From contig JAUWGW010000001.1 in NCBI GenBank assembly GCA_030606215.1, positions 62,001-126,000 of the forward strand: 64,000 nt of DNA. The letters run 5' to 3'. The DNA comes from a bacterium (GTDB lineage: Bacteria; NPL-UPA2; JAUVJM01). Made by a program: the position numbers and the translations under genes. Within the stretch, counting starts at the first letter, position 1, and the number at the start of each line of letters is the position of its first letter. Under the pieces are notes generated by a model that was given only the letters and a program-made list of their open reading frames with translations, searched no databases and was not told the origin of the DNA. This document shows, piece by piece, positions 1 to 9,009 of the stretch.

Positions 1-333
1 ATCGTTATCAACTTCGTTGTTGGTTGGGGTATCCTTATCTCTAAAACTTGTGGACCACGAGTCATCGTAGCAGTCATAAGCATTACCGCTATCTCTATCA
101 TTCCTCAGCAGAGCAATTGCATATTCAACACCGGCTCTTGCTATGCAATCAGTTGTTATTGCATCAAGATAATTTCTTGCGGCTTTCTGCTCAAGGCGCA
201 TGTTAAAGGCAAAGGTCGTTGCGAGCACTACAAGGACTGCAAGAATACCAAGGACAAGAATAAGAGCTATTCCATTCTTATTATTACGGGTTTGATGAAT
301 CAAACCCCTACTTTCATACATTTTCTGTTTCAT
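1..333 (-). CDS. gspK: GspK-like pseudopilin / general secretion pathway protein K, truncated by window edge
   Basis: Reading the reverse strand from ATG at 333 gives MKQKMYESRGLIHQTRNNKNGIALILVLGILAVLVVLATTFAFNMRLEQKAARNYLDAITTDCIARAGVEYAIALLRND..., open to the window edge; hydrophobic prepilin N-terminus; GHIJK gene order. Confidence 0.75.
   Translation of the reverse strand, partial: MKQKMYESRGLIHQTRNNKNGIALILVLGILAVLVVLATTFAFNMRLEQKAARNYLDAITTDCIARAGVEYAIALLRNDRDSGNAYDCYDDSWSTSFRDKDTPTNNEVDND
286..311. repeat. Palindromic repeat, family A, inside gspK-like gene
   Basis: acGGGTTTGATgaATCAAACCCCtac. Confidence 0.7.
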
Positions 334-1037
334 TAGTGCGTCTCCGGAATGTAAACAACAGTCTTAAATTCCCTTTCCTCTGCAATCTGTTTGTCATCCT
401 GAACTCTAATTGTAATCTCAACAGCTTTTGGCAATTCCCAATACTCTTTTGTTGGATCTGTTGAATCCCATTCATCGTGCTCGTTATTATTTTCATCCCA
501 GCATTTGAACTCGAGAGAGTTTATATTTGAAACCAGTGGTTGCCAATTGCTACTGCTTATAACAATATCATCGCTTAAATCAGGATCGGGATCAAATCCC
601 CTTTGAATTCTTTTTTCACTAATTTCAATCTGCCCATCTCCATCATCATCATTCTCATAATATTGGTATCCTACCTTACACAGGTCCCAACTGCCACTAT
701 GACTATCGCTATCAATAGAAGCGACAAACCTAAATTCACCACTCTCGTAGATTAACCCTGTCTTATAAATGTTTTGTGTAACCAGATACATTGCTGAAAT
801 TTCCCTTGACATCATATCAAGTGCGCCTCTTGCATTCTGATATTTCTGAACAATAGTTTCACCAACCTGCCAGGATTGTTTGCCGGAGTTGAAGGCAACA
901 TAAACAGAAGCAACTATGATAGCCAGGATTACCATAGCAACTAATAGCTCCATGAGAGTTACACCATGAGAATATTTAGCTTTAGCGGTTAGCAATGTAG
1001 GTGATAAATTCTGCATCTCTTTCCACTCCCCTATCAT
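333..1037 (-). CDS. gspJ: GspJ-like pseudopilin
   Basis: Prepilin motif SHGVTLMELLVAMVILAIIVASVYVAF; position after gspI-like gene; overlaps next gene by TAATG. Confidence 0.75.
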   Translation of the reverse strand: MIGEWKEMQNLSPTLLTAKAKYSHGVTLMELLVAMVILAIIVASVYVAFNSGKQSWQVGETIVQKYQNARGALDMMSREISAMYLVTQNIYKTGLIYESGEFRFVASIDSDSHSGSWDLCKVGYQYYENDDDGDGQIEISEKRIQRGFDPDPDLSDDIVISSSNWQPLVSNINSLEFKCWDENNNEHDEWDSTDPTKEYWELPKAVEITIRVQDDKQIAEEREFKTVVYIPETH

Positions 1038-1479
1038 TCCAGTAAATCCATAGTGTTACTTTAGCCAAATTCGCTGTACTATAGTCATCACCTGCAACAT
1101 CTATGAACCATTTATATCTATCATCTGGAGCAGGGAAAGAATTTTTCCCATCATCACTGGGAGGATCAGCTGTGTCAGACGGTATTCCAGTAAGATCATC
1201 ATCAACAGAGCTCCAATTATTGTATCCCAAGTACATAAGTTCTGCCATTTTCTCCTGGGCGAGAATTGCGGCTGAGCTGAAATCTGCGGCTCTTTTGCTT
1301 GCATGTAAGCCTACCGGAAACATGTTGACAACCGATGCCACTCCAATGATGAGGATGGCAAGAGCAATAAGTATTTCAAGTAAGGTAAAACCGGCACTAC
1401 TATATTTGTTATTGCGTGGGATAAAACTCTGAGGCAATCCTGAGATTGCTTCGCTTACGCTCACAATGACGTACTTCAT
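982..1479 (-). CDS. gspI: GspI/PilV-like pseudopilin
   Basis: Prepilin motif AGFTLLEILIALAILIIGVASVVNMFPVGL; GHIJK order; N-terminus encoded by a repeat (see findings). Confidence 0.7.
   Translation of the reverse strand: MKYVIVSVSEAISGLPQSFIPRNNKYSSAGFTLLEILIALAILIIGVASVVNMFPVGLHASKRAADFSSAAILAQEKMAELMYLGYNNWSSVDDDLTGIPSDTADPPSDDGKNSFPAPDDRYKWFIDVAGDDYSTANLAKVTLWIYWNDRGVERDAEFITYIANR
1439..1472. repeat. Repeat family B, encodes N-terminus of gspI-like gene
   Basis: cctgagattgcttcgcttacgctcacaatgacgt. Confidence 0.7.
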
Positions 1480-1955
1480 TGGATTTCTCCAATTTTTACC
1501 CGACCTGTGGTCCCCTGAACTGTAATGTCAATACATCTATTGTTTGGGTCAACAACTCTAATTGTATCAGTGTCTGTTGTCCCTCGTGGGGAAAAGCTGA
1601 AGGTGAGATATGTAGCAGTTGTATCATCTGTGAAGTAAATATTTGCAGCAGCTCGTTGTGTCTTTATACTATCCGCTGTTTCATAGAAACTCACAGCATT
1701 TTGTAATGTATCATCGGTGTAATCATATAAGTAAACCTTGACGGCACGCGCTACTCTGGTTGTAATGGCATATCGGCGGGCGGAGCGGAGAGCAGTAGTT
1801 ATATCACGGGCGGCGGCGCGCAAGCGGGCAGTGCTTGTGAATTTCATAAAAGAGGGAACGCTTGCGGCTGTGATAATTATGATTATTGATATGACAATAA
1901 TCATTTCAAGTAGTGTTACGCCCTTCTTTTTCACCTTAACCGCTCCTTGCTCCAT
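1476..1955 (-). CDS. gspH: GspH-like pseudopilin
   Basis: Prepilin motif KKGVTLLEMIIVISIIIIITAASVPSF; GHIJK order. Confidence 0.7.
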   Translation of the reverse strand: MEQGAVKVKKKGVTLLEMIIVISIIIIITAASVPSFMKFTSTARLRAAARDITTALRSARRYAITTRVARAVKVYLYDYTDDTLQNAVSFYETADSIKTQRAAANIYFTDDTTATYLTFSFSPRGTTDTDTIRVVDPNNRCIDITVQGTTGRVKIGEIQ

Positions 1956-2616
1956 CCCAGCTATTTATGTCATCATAGCGTGGGTCACTACTATCCACAT
2001 CGCTATCATTCCAATGACCATCTTCATCATCATCGTAAAGCTCATCATCATCCCAGTTGCTATTATCGTGACTTTCCCCTTGATATGTCTTTTTATCCGG
2101 ACCAAGCGAGCAGATGTTGTAGGTATTGCTATCTTTATCAGGAGGTGATAAATTGGGATGAAATGGTCCTTCATTATCAACATCGTCTCCGTCAATATCT
2201 TTCTGGCATACATAAATGTATGCTTGTCCCCATGGGTCAAGGAGAACTGGGCGGTTTGAATCTGTCTCATCCAAGTCTTTTCCCTTGAATTCCATGTAAG
2301 GGCCACCCATAGTAGATGTAGTCAGAGCATTTACAAGATTATTGGGTCTATTTGCTCCAGGGACAAAAACAGAATCATTGGCTGAGTTACCATTATGTTG
2401 ATCGTTTTCATTACTGGTTGACGGTGGATATACACCATAATCCACCGAATACATTGAAAGGGCGGTTTGGAGGGAGGCAATGGTAGTGACACATTTGGCA
2501 ATTTTTGCCCTTTCTCTGGCTTTGCCAAGTGCAGGTAGCAGTAAACCAGCCAGAACTCCGATTATAGCTATGACTGTGAGTAACTCAAACAGGGTAAATC
2601 CATTTTTTCTATTCAT
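1936..2616 (-). CDS. gspG: GspG-like major pseudopilin with acidic C-terminus
   Basis: MNRKNGFTLFELLTVIAIIGVLAGLLLPALGKARERAK...YSVDYGVYPP typical of GspG. Confidence 0.8.
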   Translation of the reverse strand: MNRKNGFTLFELLTVIAIIGVLAGLLLPALGKARERAKIAKCVTTIASLQTALSMYSVDYGVYPPSTSNENDQHNGNSANDSVFVPGANRPNNLVNALTTSTMGGPYMEFKGKDLDETDSNRPVLLDPWGQAYIYVCQKDIDGDDVDNEGPFHPNLSPPDKDSNTYNICSLGPDKKTYQGESHDNSNWDDDELYDDDEDGHWNDSDVDSSDPRYDDINSWDGARSG

Positions 2617-2639
2617 TGTTCTGGTCTCCTTTTCAAAGA

Positions 2640-2658
2640 AGCCTCATAAATGAGGCAA
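2640..2658. repeat. Palindromic repeat, family E, in gspG leader
   Basis: aGCCTCATaaATGAGGCaa. Confidence 0.65.
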
Positions 2659-2667
2659 CTACTCTAA

Positions 2668-2696
2668 AGTATACAATGTTCATCTATTATTGTCCA
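2668..2696 (-). promoter_or_regulatory. Putative sigma70 promoter for gspGHIJK
   Basis: Reverse strand TGGACA-17 nt-TATACT. Confidence 0.5.
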
Positions 2697-2744
2697 CTGC
2701 TATAAACAGCAAGTTCTGTGCCAGCGGGTGAAGGGACTGCTATA

Positions 2745-2780
2745 TGAGATTGCTTCGTCGCTGTGCTTCTCACAATGACA
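2745..2780. repeat. Repeat family B
   Basis: tgagattgcttcgtcgctgtgcttctcacaatgaca. Confidence 0.7.
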
Positions 2781-2790
2781 GGCGAGAAAT

Positions 2791-2813
2791 CTTATCGCTT
2801 CTCGCAATGACAT
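2791..2813. repeat. Repeat family B, partial
   Basis: cttatcgcttctcgcaatgacat. Confidence 0.55.
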
Positions 2814-2879
2814 CATAAAGAGTGAATAATAGTGCGCAGGTGCGTTAAATAGTGCTCACTTCCCTCTTGTATCCTAACA

Positions 2880-2913
2880 ACTGAGATTGCTTCGCTGACG
2901 CTCACAATGACAA
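2880..2913. repeat. Repeat family B, supplies stop codon of histidine kinase gene
   Basis: actgagattgcttcgctgacgctcacaatgacaa; kinase reads ...CCA TTG TCA TTG TGA. Confidence 0.7.
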
Positions 2914-4611
2914 TGGAATGATGATGGTGAAGGTTGTTTCCTGCCCTACTTTTGAGCTGACTTTGATTTCCCCGTTATGCTCATCAATGATTTTCTTTGT
3001 TACAGCAAGACCGAGTCCCGTTCCCCTTGCACCTTTTGTGCTGTGGAAGAGGTCAAAGATGTGTGGGATATCTTCTTCGGGGATTCCGGGGCCGTTGTCG
3101 GAGATGGAGATTTGAACCCGTCTTTCCCCCTCACCCTTCCCTCTCCCACCAGGGGAGAGGGATTGGAGCATTTCCCCCTCACCTTTTCCTTTCCCACCGG
3201 AAGGCAGAGGAACAATTGAGGTGGTGAGGGTGATTTCAGATGAGGGAGCCTGCCTCTCGCAATGATGCATGACGACAGCATCAATTGCATTGGTTGTGAG
3301 ATTCAGGATTGCGCGGTGAATTCCCGTTGGGTCAATATTAATCTCGGGGATATTTTCATCGCAGATGGTTTTCATCTTTATGGATTTTCCCTTGCATCTC
3401 TGCTCCAGGAGGGAGGAAATGTCCTTCACTATATCATTGACATCACTCTTTTCTCTCACAGGTTTCCTCTCTTTTGAGAAGTCAAGCATATTGAGGACAA
3501 GTTGTGATATTCTTTCATCGCTGCTTCGGACAACTTTCCACCCTTTTTTAACTAATTCTTCGTCACTTTGATTTAGACCCATTTCGACAAGAGTTGCTCC
3601 GCCTTCAACTCCGGTCAGTATATTTTTTATGTAATGGGAAAGTCCTGCAATCGTCTGCCCGATTGCGGCAAGCCGCTCTGCTTTTAGATTTGCGGCGTAA
3701 AGCCTGGCATTTTCAACCACAACCCCCGCTTCTGCACCAATTGTGGAAAGCAGTTCAAGGTCTTCCTCGGTAAAAGAGCGGGTGGATACTTTATTATCAA
3801 TATGGATGATGCCGAGAATTTTGTCCTTGCTCTTCAGAGGAACACAGAGACACGAGCGTATGTGGTAATCAACGATACTTTTGCCGCTTGCGAATCTTTC
3901 ATCTGACATTGCATCCTGCGTAAGGATTGACTCACCTGTCTCAAATATTTTATTGACAATTGTTCTGCTTATTGTTATCTCTTTAACATCCCTGTTTCTG
4001 ACTGCCTTGGGAATGAGCTCTCCTGTTGCCTCATCCTTCAGCAATATAAATCCTCGTTCTGCTTTAATGACTTTAAGGACAACATCAAGTATTTTTTTGA
4101 GGAGTTCATCCATGTCAAAGACTGAACGAATTATGCGATTGACTTCATATAGTGTTTTCAGGTTTTGATGGGCACGCAGGAGTGCCTTGATTTTGTCGGG
4201 GTCAGGGGAGAGGGATTTAGAGGAAGGGGGAACAACTGGGGAGATTCCATTGGCTTCCTTTGTGGTGAAAAGTATGGTTGTATTCCCGAGGGAGATTTCA
4301 TCTCCGTCTTTTAATTCCAGTCTTCTGCTTATAAATATCCTGTTGATAAATGTCCCATTGGCACTGCCAAGGTCTTCAATCCAGAACTTATCCTCAACTT
4401 CACCCCCACCTAAATCCTCCCCCCTCAAGGGGGAGGAATGAGGAAAGGGAGGATTAAAGAGGGGGGACATCTTACATATCCTGCAGTGTTTTTTGGATAC
4501 TTTGTCATCATCAAGCTGGAGTGCGTTAGACGGGTCACGGCCAATGGTAACTGTACCAAACCCCAATGGGAAAAATCTTTCTTGAGAACCTTTAATGATT
4601 AACGCAGCCAT
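2902..4611 (-). CDS. Sensor histidine kinase with FHA and GAF domains
   Basis: FHA motifs (GRDPSNALQLDDDKVSKKHCRI, LGSANGTFINR), GAF region, HATPase motifs (NLTTNAIDAV, DNGPGIPEEDIPHIFDLFHSTKGARGTGLGL). Confidence 0.85.
   Translation of the reverse strand: MAALIIKGSQERFFPLGFGTVTIGRDPSNALQLDDDKVSKKHCRICKMSPLFNPPFPHSSPLRGEDLGGGEVEDKFWIEDLGSANGTFINRIFISRRLELKDGDEISLGNTTILFTTKEANGISPVVPPSSKSLSPDPDKIKALLRAHQNLKTLYEVNRIIRSVFDMDELLKKILDVVLKVIKAERGFILLKDEATGELIPKAVRNRDVKEITISRTIVNKIFETGESILTQDAMSDERFASGKSIVDYHIRSCLCVPLKSKDKILGIIHIDNKVSTRSFTEEDLELLSTIGAEAGVVVENARLYAANLKAERLAAIGQTIAGLSHYIKNILTGVEGGATLVEMGLNQSDEELVKKGWKVVRSSDERISQLVLNMLDFSKERKPVREKSDVNDIVKDISSLLEQRCKGKSIKMKTICDENIPEINIDPTGIHRAILNLTTNAIDAVVMHHCERQAPSSEITLTTSIVPLPSGGKGKGEGEMLQSLSPGGRGKGEGERRVQISISDNGPGIPEEDIPHIFDLFHSTKGARGTGLGLAVTKKIIDEHNGEIKVSSKVGQETTFTIIIPLSL
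3126..3212. repeat. Two copies of family C GC-skewed palindrome within histidine kinase ATPase domain
   Basis: ccccctcacccttccctctcccaccaggggagaggg and ccccctcaccttttcctttcccaccggaagg. Confidence 0.7.
4401..4467. repeat. Family C palindrome within FHA domain of histidine kinase
   Basis: cacccccacctaaatcctcccccctcaagggggaggaatgaggaaagggaggattaaagagggggga. Confidence 0.7.
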
Positions 4612-4614
4612 AAT

Positions 4615-6018
4615 TTAATAGATTTTATATTTTTTTATTTTCTGATGAAAATATCTTCTGCTGATACCGGATTTACGGGCGGCTTCTGATATGTTTCCGC
4701 CGCATATGTCGAGGATTTTTCTCAGGAACTGTTCTTCAAATTCATCCCTTGCTTTTTTGAAGTTGAGGGGCTCAACAATAGATTGATTCGTCCGAGCAAG
4801 CTCGTCTACTACAAGTCCTTCCGGCAGATCCTCCGGTGTGATAGTATCTCCTGTTCCAAGCACCATAGCCCTTTCAAGGACATTCTCAAGTTCGCGGACA
4901 TTTCCGGGCCAGGAATAATTTGTAAGCAGAGCCATTGCAGGTTTTGATACTGTCTTAGATGAAGCGAAGGACCCCGTGCTTCCGCGCGGGAGATTCTGGC
5001 TGCTTTTACTAAATTGTTTCAGGAAATGTTGGACAAGAAGAGGAATGTCATCTTTTCTCTCACGCAGTGGTGGAAGTTCAATTGTAACAACATTCAGTCT
5101 GTAATAGAGGTCTTCCCTGAATTTCCCATCCTTTGCAGCCTTCTCAAGGTCCTTATTAGTCGCGCTGATAAGGCGAATATCAACTTTTATCTGTTTCACT
5201 CCTCCAACAGGTTGAAATTCCCTCTCCTGAAGAACACGCAGAACTTTAATCTGTGTTGAAGGACTCAAATCTCCAATTTCATCAAGGAAAAGTGTCCCAC
5301 CGTCAGCCATTTCAAAAAGTCCCGGTTTTCTTGAGACAGCTCCTGTGAATGCCCCTTTTTCATATCCAAAGAGTTCACTTTCAAGAAGCGTCTCGGGAAG
5401 TGCTCCACAGGAAAGCGGAACAAATTTCCCGTTTCCCCTCTGACTCATATGGTGGATGGCTCTCGCAGCAAGTTCTTTCCCGGTGCCGCTTTCTCCCCGA
5501 ATGAGAACAGTTACATTGGTGCCTGCCACTTTTCTTATAAGGTCAAAAGTGCGAAGCATTCCGGGTGTGGTGCCTACAATATTATCGGGATGATATTTAT
5601 CCTTTAGTTCCCGCTTCAGATAAACATTCTGTCTCAGTAATTCTGCATGCTGCAGAGCTCTTTTAACTGTGAGCAGGATTTCTTCCATCTTAAAGGGCTT
5701 TTGAATGTAATCATAGGCACCGAGCCTGATTGCCCTTATAGCTGATTCAAGCCCCGCGTGAGCTGTGATGATGATTGCAAGAGTTTCCGGATTGGTCTTC
5801 CTGACGGCGCTGATAAGCTGAACACCATCTATATCAGGAAGTTTGAGGTCGGTAATCAGGAGGGTAAACTGACTCTTTTTATTCTCTTCAATTGCCTCTT
5901 TACTGCTGGATACTACTACAACATCATATCCTTCTTTCCGTAAAACTAATCCAAGGGTCTCACGGATATTCTTATCATCATCAACAAGGAGTATTCGTGG
6001 TGTGTTAGCCACCGCCAA
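4615..6018 (-). CDS. NtrC-family sigma54-dependent response regulator
   Basis: Receiver domain, [21 protein letters not shown] ([18 protein letters not shown]), [17 protein letters not shown]-terminal Fis-type HTH. Confidence 0.93.
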   Translation of the reverse strand: MAVANTPRILLVDDDKNIRETLGLVLRKEGYDVVVVSSSKEAIEENKKSQFTLLITDLKLPDIDGVQLISAVRKTNPETLAIIITAHAGLESAIRAIRLGAYDYIQKPFKMEEILLTVKRALQHAELLRQNVYLKRELKDKYHPDNIVGTTPGMLRTFDLIRKVAGTNVTVLIRGESGTGKELAARAIHHMSQRGNGKFVPLSCGALPETLLESELFGYEKGAFTGAVSRKPGLFEMADGGTLFLDEIGDLSPSTQIKVLRVLQEREFQPVGGVKQIKVDIRLISATNKDLEKAAKDGKFREDLYYRLNVVTIELPPLRERKDDIPLLVQHFLKQFSKSSQNLPRGSTGSFASSKTVSKPAMALLTNYSWPGNVRELENVLERAMVLGTGDTITPEDLPEGLVVDELARTNQSIVEPLNFKKARDEFEEQFLRKILDICGGNISEAARKSGISRRYFHQKIKKYKIY

Positions 6019-7276
6019 TCAGCATCCCCAACTGGATAAGAGGCAGGAATAAAGCTATAACAATAACTCCAACTGCTCCTCCCATGAAGATAATAAGAAT
6101 GGGTTCCATGACTGACATCATTCCGGCTACTGCCACATCAACCTCTTCATCGTAAGAATCTGCAACCTTGTTCAGCATCGTATCCAGCGAACCTGTCTCT
6201 TCCCCCACATCAATCATACTTGTAACCATAGCCGGAAACACATGGCTCATCTCAAGAGCAGGAGCGATATTTTCCCCCTCACGGATGTTGTCATGAGCTC
6301 TTCCGACAGCCGCTGCTACAACATCGTTACCAACAGTGTCTCTGGTAATATTCAATGCTTGAAGAATCGGAACACCACTTGTTATTAATGTTCCAAGTGT
6401 CCTGCTGAACCGCGCTGTAATTATCTTTAAGATTAATGAACCAAATATTGGTATGCGCAGCTTTATTTTATCTACTATAAATTTTGTTTTAGGGTATTTA
6501 TTTAGCAATTTTAAAATTATTATAAGAAAAATTATTCCCCCTATTACGACATAGTACCTATGTTTCAAAAGGTCGCTTATCGCTATAAGCATAAGTGTGA
6601 GTTTTGGCAGATTTGCACCTAAATCAGCGAACATTTCTGCAAAAGTTGGTATGATAAATGTAACAAGGAATGTAATAATTGTAGTGGCGGCAACGACCAC
6701 AAATATTGGGTAAATCATTGCTGACTTTATCTTTCTTTGAAGCGTCTGCTGCTTCTCAGCAAATTCTGCAAGCCTTGTAAGAACTGTTTCCAGCACACCA
6801 CCTGCTTCACCTGCCTTCACCATGCTTACATATAATTTACTGAATGCCCGCGTGTGTTTTGCAAGAGCCTCGGAAAAACTGCTTCCACTTTCCACATCCT
6901 CACACAGAGTTGCTATTATATCCTTTAAAGTCCCGGGTTTTTGCTGGTTTCCGAGTACAGTAAGACTTCTGACAAGAGGTAAACCGGCATCAATCAAAGT
7001 AGCGAGTTGTCTGGTGAAAATTGTAAGTTGTTTCGAACCTACGCGGCCTGCAAGAAATGGGATTCGGATCTGCATCTGGAGACCGCCCGACGCCCGCTGT
7101 CTTGAAATAGGAGCGGCAGGAGCAGCTTTCAGCGCACCCTTTTTCTCCACGATGCGTGTTGGGAAATAACCAAGCTCACGCACTTGAGAGACAGCCAGAG
7201 CTACTGTCTCGGCTTCCAGAGTGCCTGCTACTTCCTTCCCTACCCTATCCATCGCCTTGTATGTATACACTGCCAT
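6005..7276 (-). CDS. pilC: Type IV pilus assembly / type II secretion inner membrane protein PilC/GspF
   Basis: YTYKAMDRVGKEVAGTLEAE, FTRQLATLIDAGLPLVRSL, EPILIIFMGGAVGVIVIALFLP. Confidence 0.92.
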   Translation of the reverse strand: MAVYTYKAMDRVGKEVAGTLEAETVALAVSQVRELGYFPTRIVEKKGALKAAPAAPISRQRASGGLQMQIRIPFLAGRVGSKQLTIFTRQLATLIDAGLPLVRSLTVLGNQQKPGTLKDIIATLCEDVESGSSFSEALAKHTRAFSKLYVSMVKAGEAGGVLETVLTRLAEFAEKQQTLQRKIKSAMIYPIFVVVAATTIITFLVTFIIPTFAEMFADLGANLPKLTLMLIAISDLLKHRYYVVIGGIIFLIIILKLLNKYPKTKFIVDKIKLRIPIFGSLILKIITARFSRTLGTLITSGVPILQALNITRDTVGNDVVAAAVGRAHDNIREGENIAPALEMSHVFPAMVTSMIDVGEETGSLDTMLNKVADSYDEEVDVAVAGMMSVMEPILIIFMGGAVGVIVIALFLPLIQLGMLIGGG

Positions 7277-7280
7277 TATG

Positions 7281-9008
7281 TTACTCCTGTGCCATGGTTT
7301 CTCTCGCTACTTCTTCTATGGTTGTAATCCCTGCAAATATTTTTTCAAGTCCATCTTCCCTCAGAGTTTTCATTCCTGCTTTCCTTGCCACATTTCTCAG
7401 GTCTTTTGTCGCTGCCTTTTCGAGAACCAGACTGCGCAATTCTTCTCCTACAACGAGCAGTTCAAATATTCCTGTCCTGCCGAGATAGCCGATATTCTTG
7501 CACACATCACATCCTTTGCCGCGGGAAAATATCTTCCCCTTAGCATCTCCACGCGTCAGCCCGATGGAAGAAAGTTCCTCCTCCGTCGGCTCATATTGCT
7601 CTTTACAATTATTGCATATTGTTCTAATAAGTCTCTGTGCAATGACTGCCTCCATGGTTGAGGTTATGAGGAATGGTTCAACCTCCATATCAATAAGCCT
7701 TGTTATTGTTCCAGCAGCATCATTGGTGTGAAGAGTGCTCAGCACAAGATGCCCGGTGAGGGATGCTTGAATTGCCATATCAGCTGTTTCTTTATCGCGT
7801 ATTTCTCCGACAAGTATTATATCGGGGTCCTGACGGAGAATGTGACGCAGACAAATTGCGAATGTTAGTCCAATTGGCTCATTAATGTGAATCTGGATAA
7901 TTCCGGGGATGTCATACTCCACCGGGTCCTCAGTAGTAATAATCTTAACATCTATCTCATTAAGAGCCTTAAGACATGAATAGAGGGTGGTAGTCTTACC
8001 GCACCCGGTAGGTCCGGTAGCGAGAATAATTCCATTTGGTTTTTTGATAATTTCGTGGACCGTTTTTCTATCCTGTTCTGAAAGCCCCACCTGTCCAAGG
8101 TCAAGCATTACAATGCTTTTGTCAAGAACCCTCATCACAACACTTTCACCAAAAATGGTCGGAAGAGTTGAGACACGAAGGTCAACACCTTTTCCCTTCA
8201 TGCTGAGTTGAATCCTTCCATCCTGAGGGAGCCGGCGTTCAGCAATATCCATATTTGCCATTACCTTAATTCTGGAGGTTATGGCAAGACTTAGATGTTT
8301 TGGCGGAGGGACCATTTCATAAAGCACACCATCCACGCGGTATCGTATTTTGAACTGGTCTTCAAAAGGCTCAAAATGGATATCGCTTCCCCTGTCTCTT
8401 ATTGCCTGAATGAGAACAAGGTTGAGCAATTTGACCACAGGTGCCTGCCCAGCCAGTTCTTTTAAACTTACAATATCAACGTTTTCGCTTTCTTCTTTAC
8501 CTCCTCCGAAAGTGACTGGTCCTCCCATTTCAGTTTCAATCTGTTTGAGCAAATCCCCTACTGTCTCCATTTCTGTCCCATAGTATTTGTCAATTGTGCG
8601 GATAATATCGTCCTCACTTGCAATGGTTCCCTTCACATCGCAGTTCAGCATGAACCTCAGGTCATCAAGAGTTTGAATATCGAGAGGATCTGCCATTGCA
8701 ATTAGTAAAGTATTATCGTTAAATTCTAACGGCAGGATTTTATAAATCCTTGCAACTGCGCCTGATACACGGTTGAGAAGTTCCGTATCAGGCTCATAAC
8801 TGGCAAGATTTATCACACGCATACCGCTCTGTGCCTGCAATGCCGAAAGGATGTCTTTTTCACTTGCCAGTCCCATATTAACAAGTGCCTGACCGAGCAA
8901 TTCCCCGGTCGAATGCTGCCTTTCAAGAGCGGTTTCAAGATCCTTTTCAGTTATAAGACCGCGCTCAACTAAAAGAGTTCCAAGTGGTTTATGAACTTTC
9001 TCAACCAT
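7281..9008 (-). CDS. pilB: PilB/GspE-type assembly ATPase
   Basis: Walker A ATGPTGCGKTTTLYS, RQDPDIILVGEIRD, TLHTNDA, CNNCKEQYEP...CDVCKNIGYLGRTGIFE zinc motif. Confidence 0.92.
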   Translation of the reverse strand: MVEKVHKPLGTLLVERGLITEKDLETALERQHSTGELLGQALVNMGLASEKDILSALQAQSGMRVINLASYEPDTELLNRVSGAVARIYKILPLEFNDNTLLIAMADPLDIQTLDDLRFMLNCDVKGTIASEDDIIRTIDKYYGTEMETVGDLLKQIETEMGGPVTFGGGKEESENVDIVSLKELAGQAPVVKLLNLVLIQAIRDRGSDIHFEPFEDQFKIRYRVDGVLYEMVPPPKHLSLAITSRIKVMANMDIAERRLPQDGRIQLSMKGKGVDLRVSTLPTIFGESVVMRVLDKSIVMLDLGQVGLSEQDRKTVHEIIKKPNGIILATGPTGCGKTTTLYSCLKALNEIDVKIITTEDPVEYDIPGIIQIHINEPIGLTFAICLRHILRQDPDIILVGEIRDKETADMAIQASLTGHLVLSTLHTNDAAGTITRLIDMEVEPFLITSTMEAVIAQRLIRTICNNCKEQYEPTEEELSSIGLTRGDAKGKIFSRGKGCDVCKNIGYLGRTGIFELLVVGEELRSLVLEKAATKDLRNVARKAGMKTLREDGLEKIFAGITTIEEVARETMAQE

Positions 9009-9009
9009 T

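Noticed and set aside
314-496. 60-aa minus-strand ORF
   Set aside because: Out of frame inside gspJ/gspK; no motif.
1738-2148. 136-aa plus-strand ORF
   Set aside because: Antisense to gspH/gspG; hydrophobicity is a by-product of the complementary Asp-rich codons.
1965-2306. 113-aa minus-strand ORF overlapping gspG in another frame
   Set aside because: gspG has clear homology; the alternate frame is Met/Ile-rich with no motif.
2745-2913. Cluster of family B repeats as a possible CRISPR array
   Set aside because: Unequal spacing, imperfect copies, only about three units, and the same element is dispersed elsewhere.
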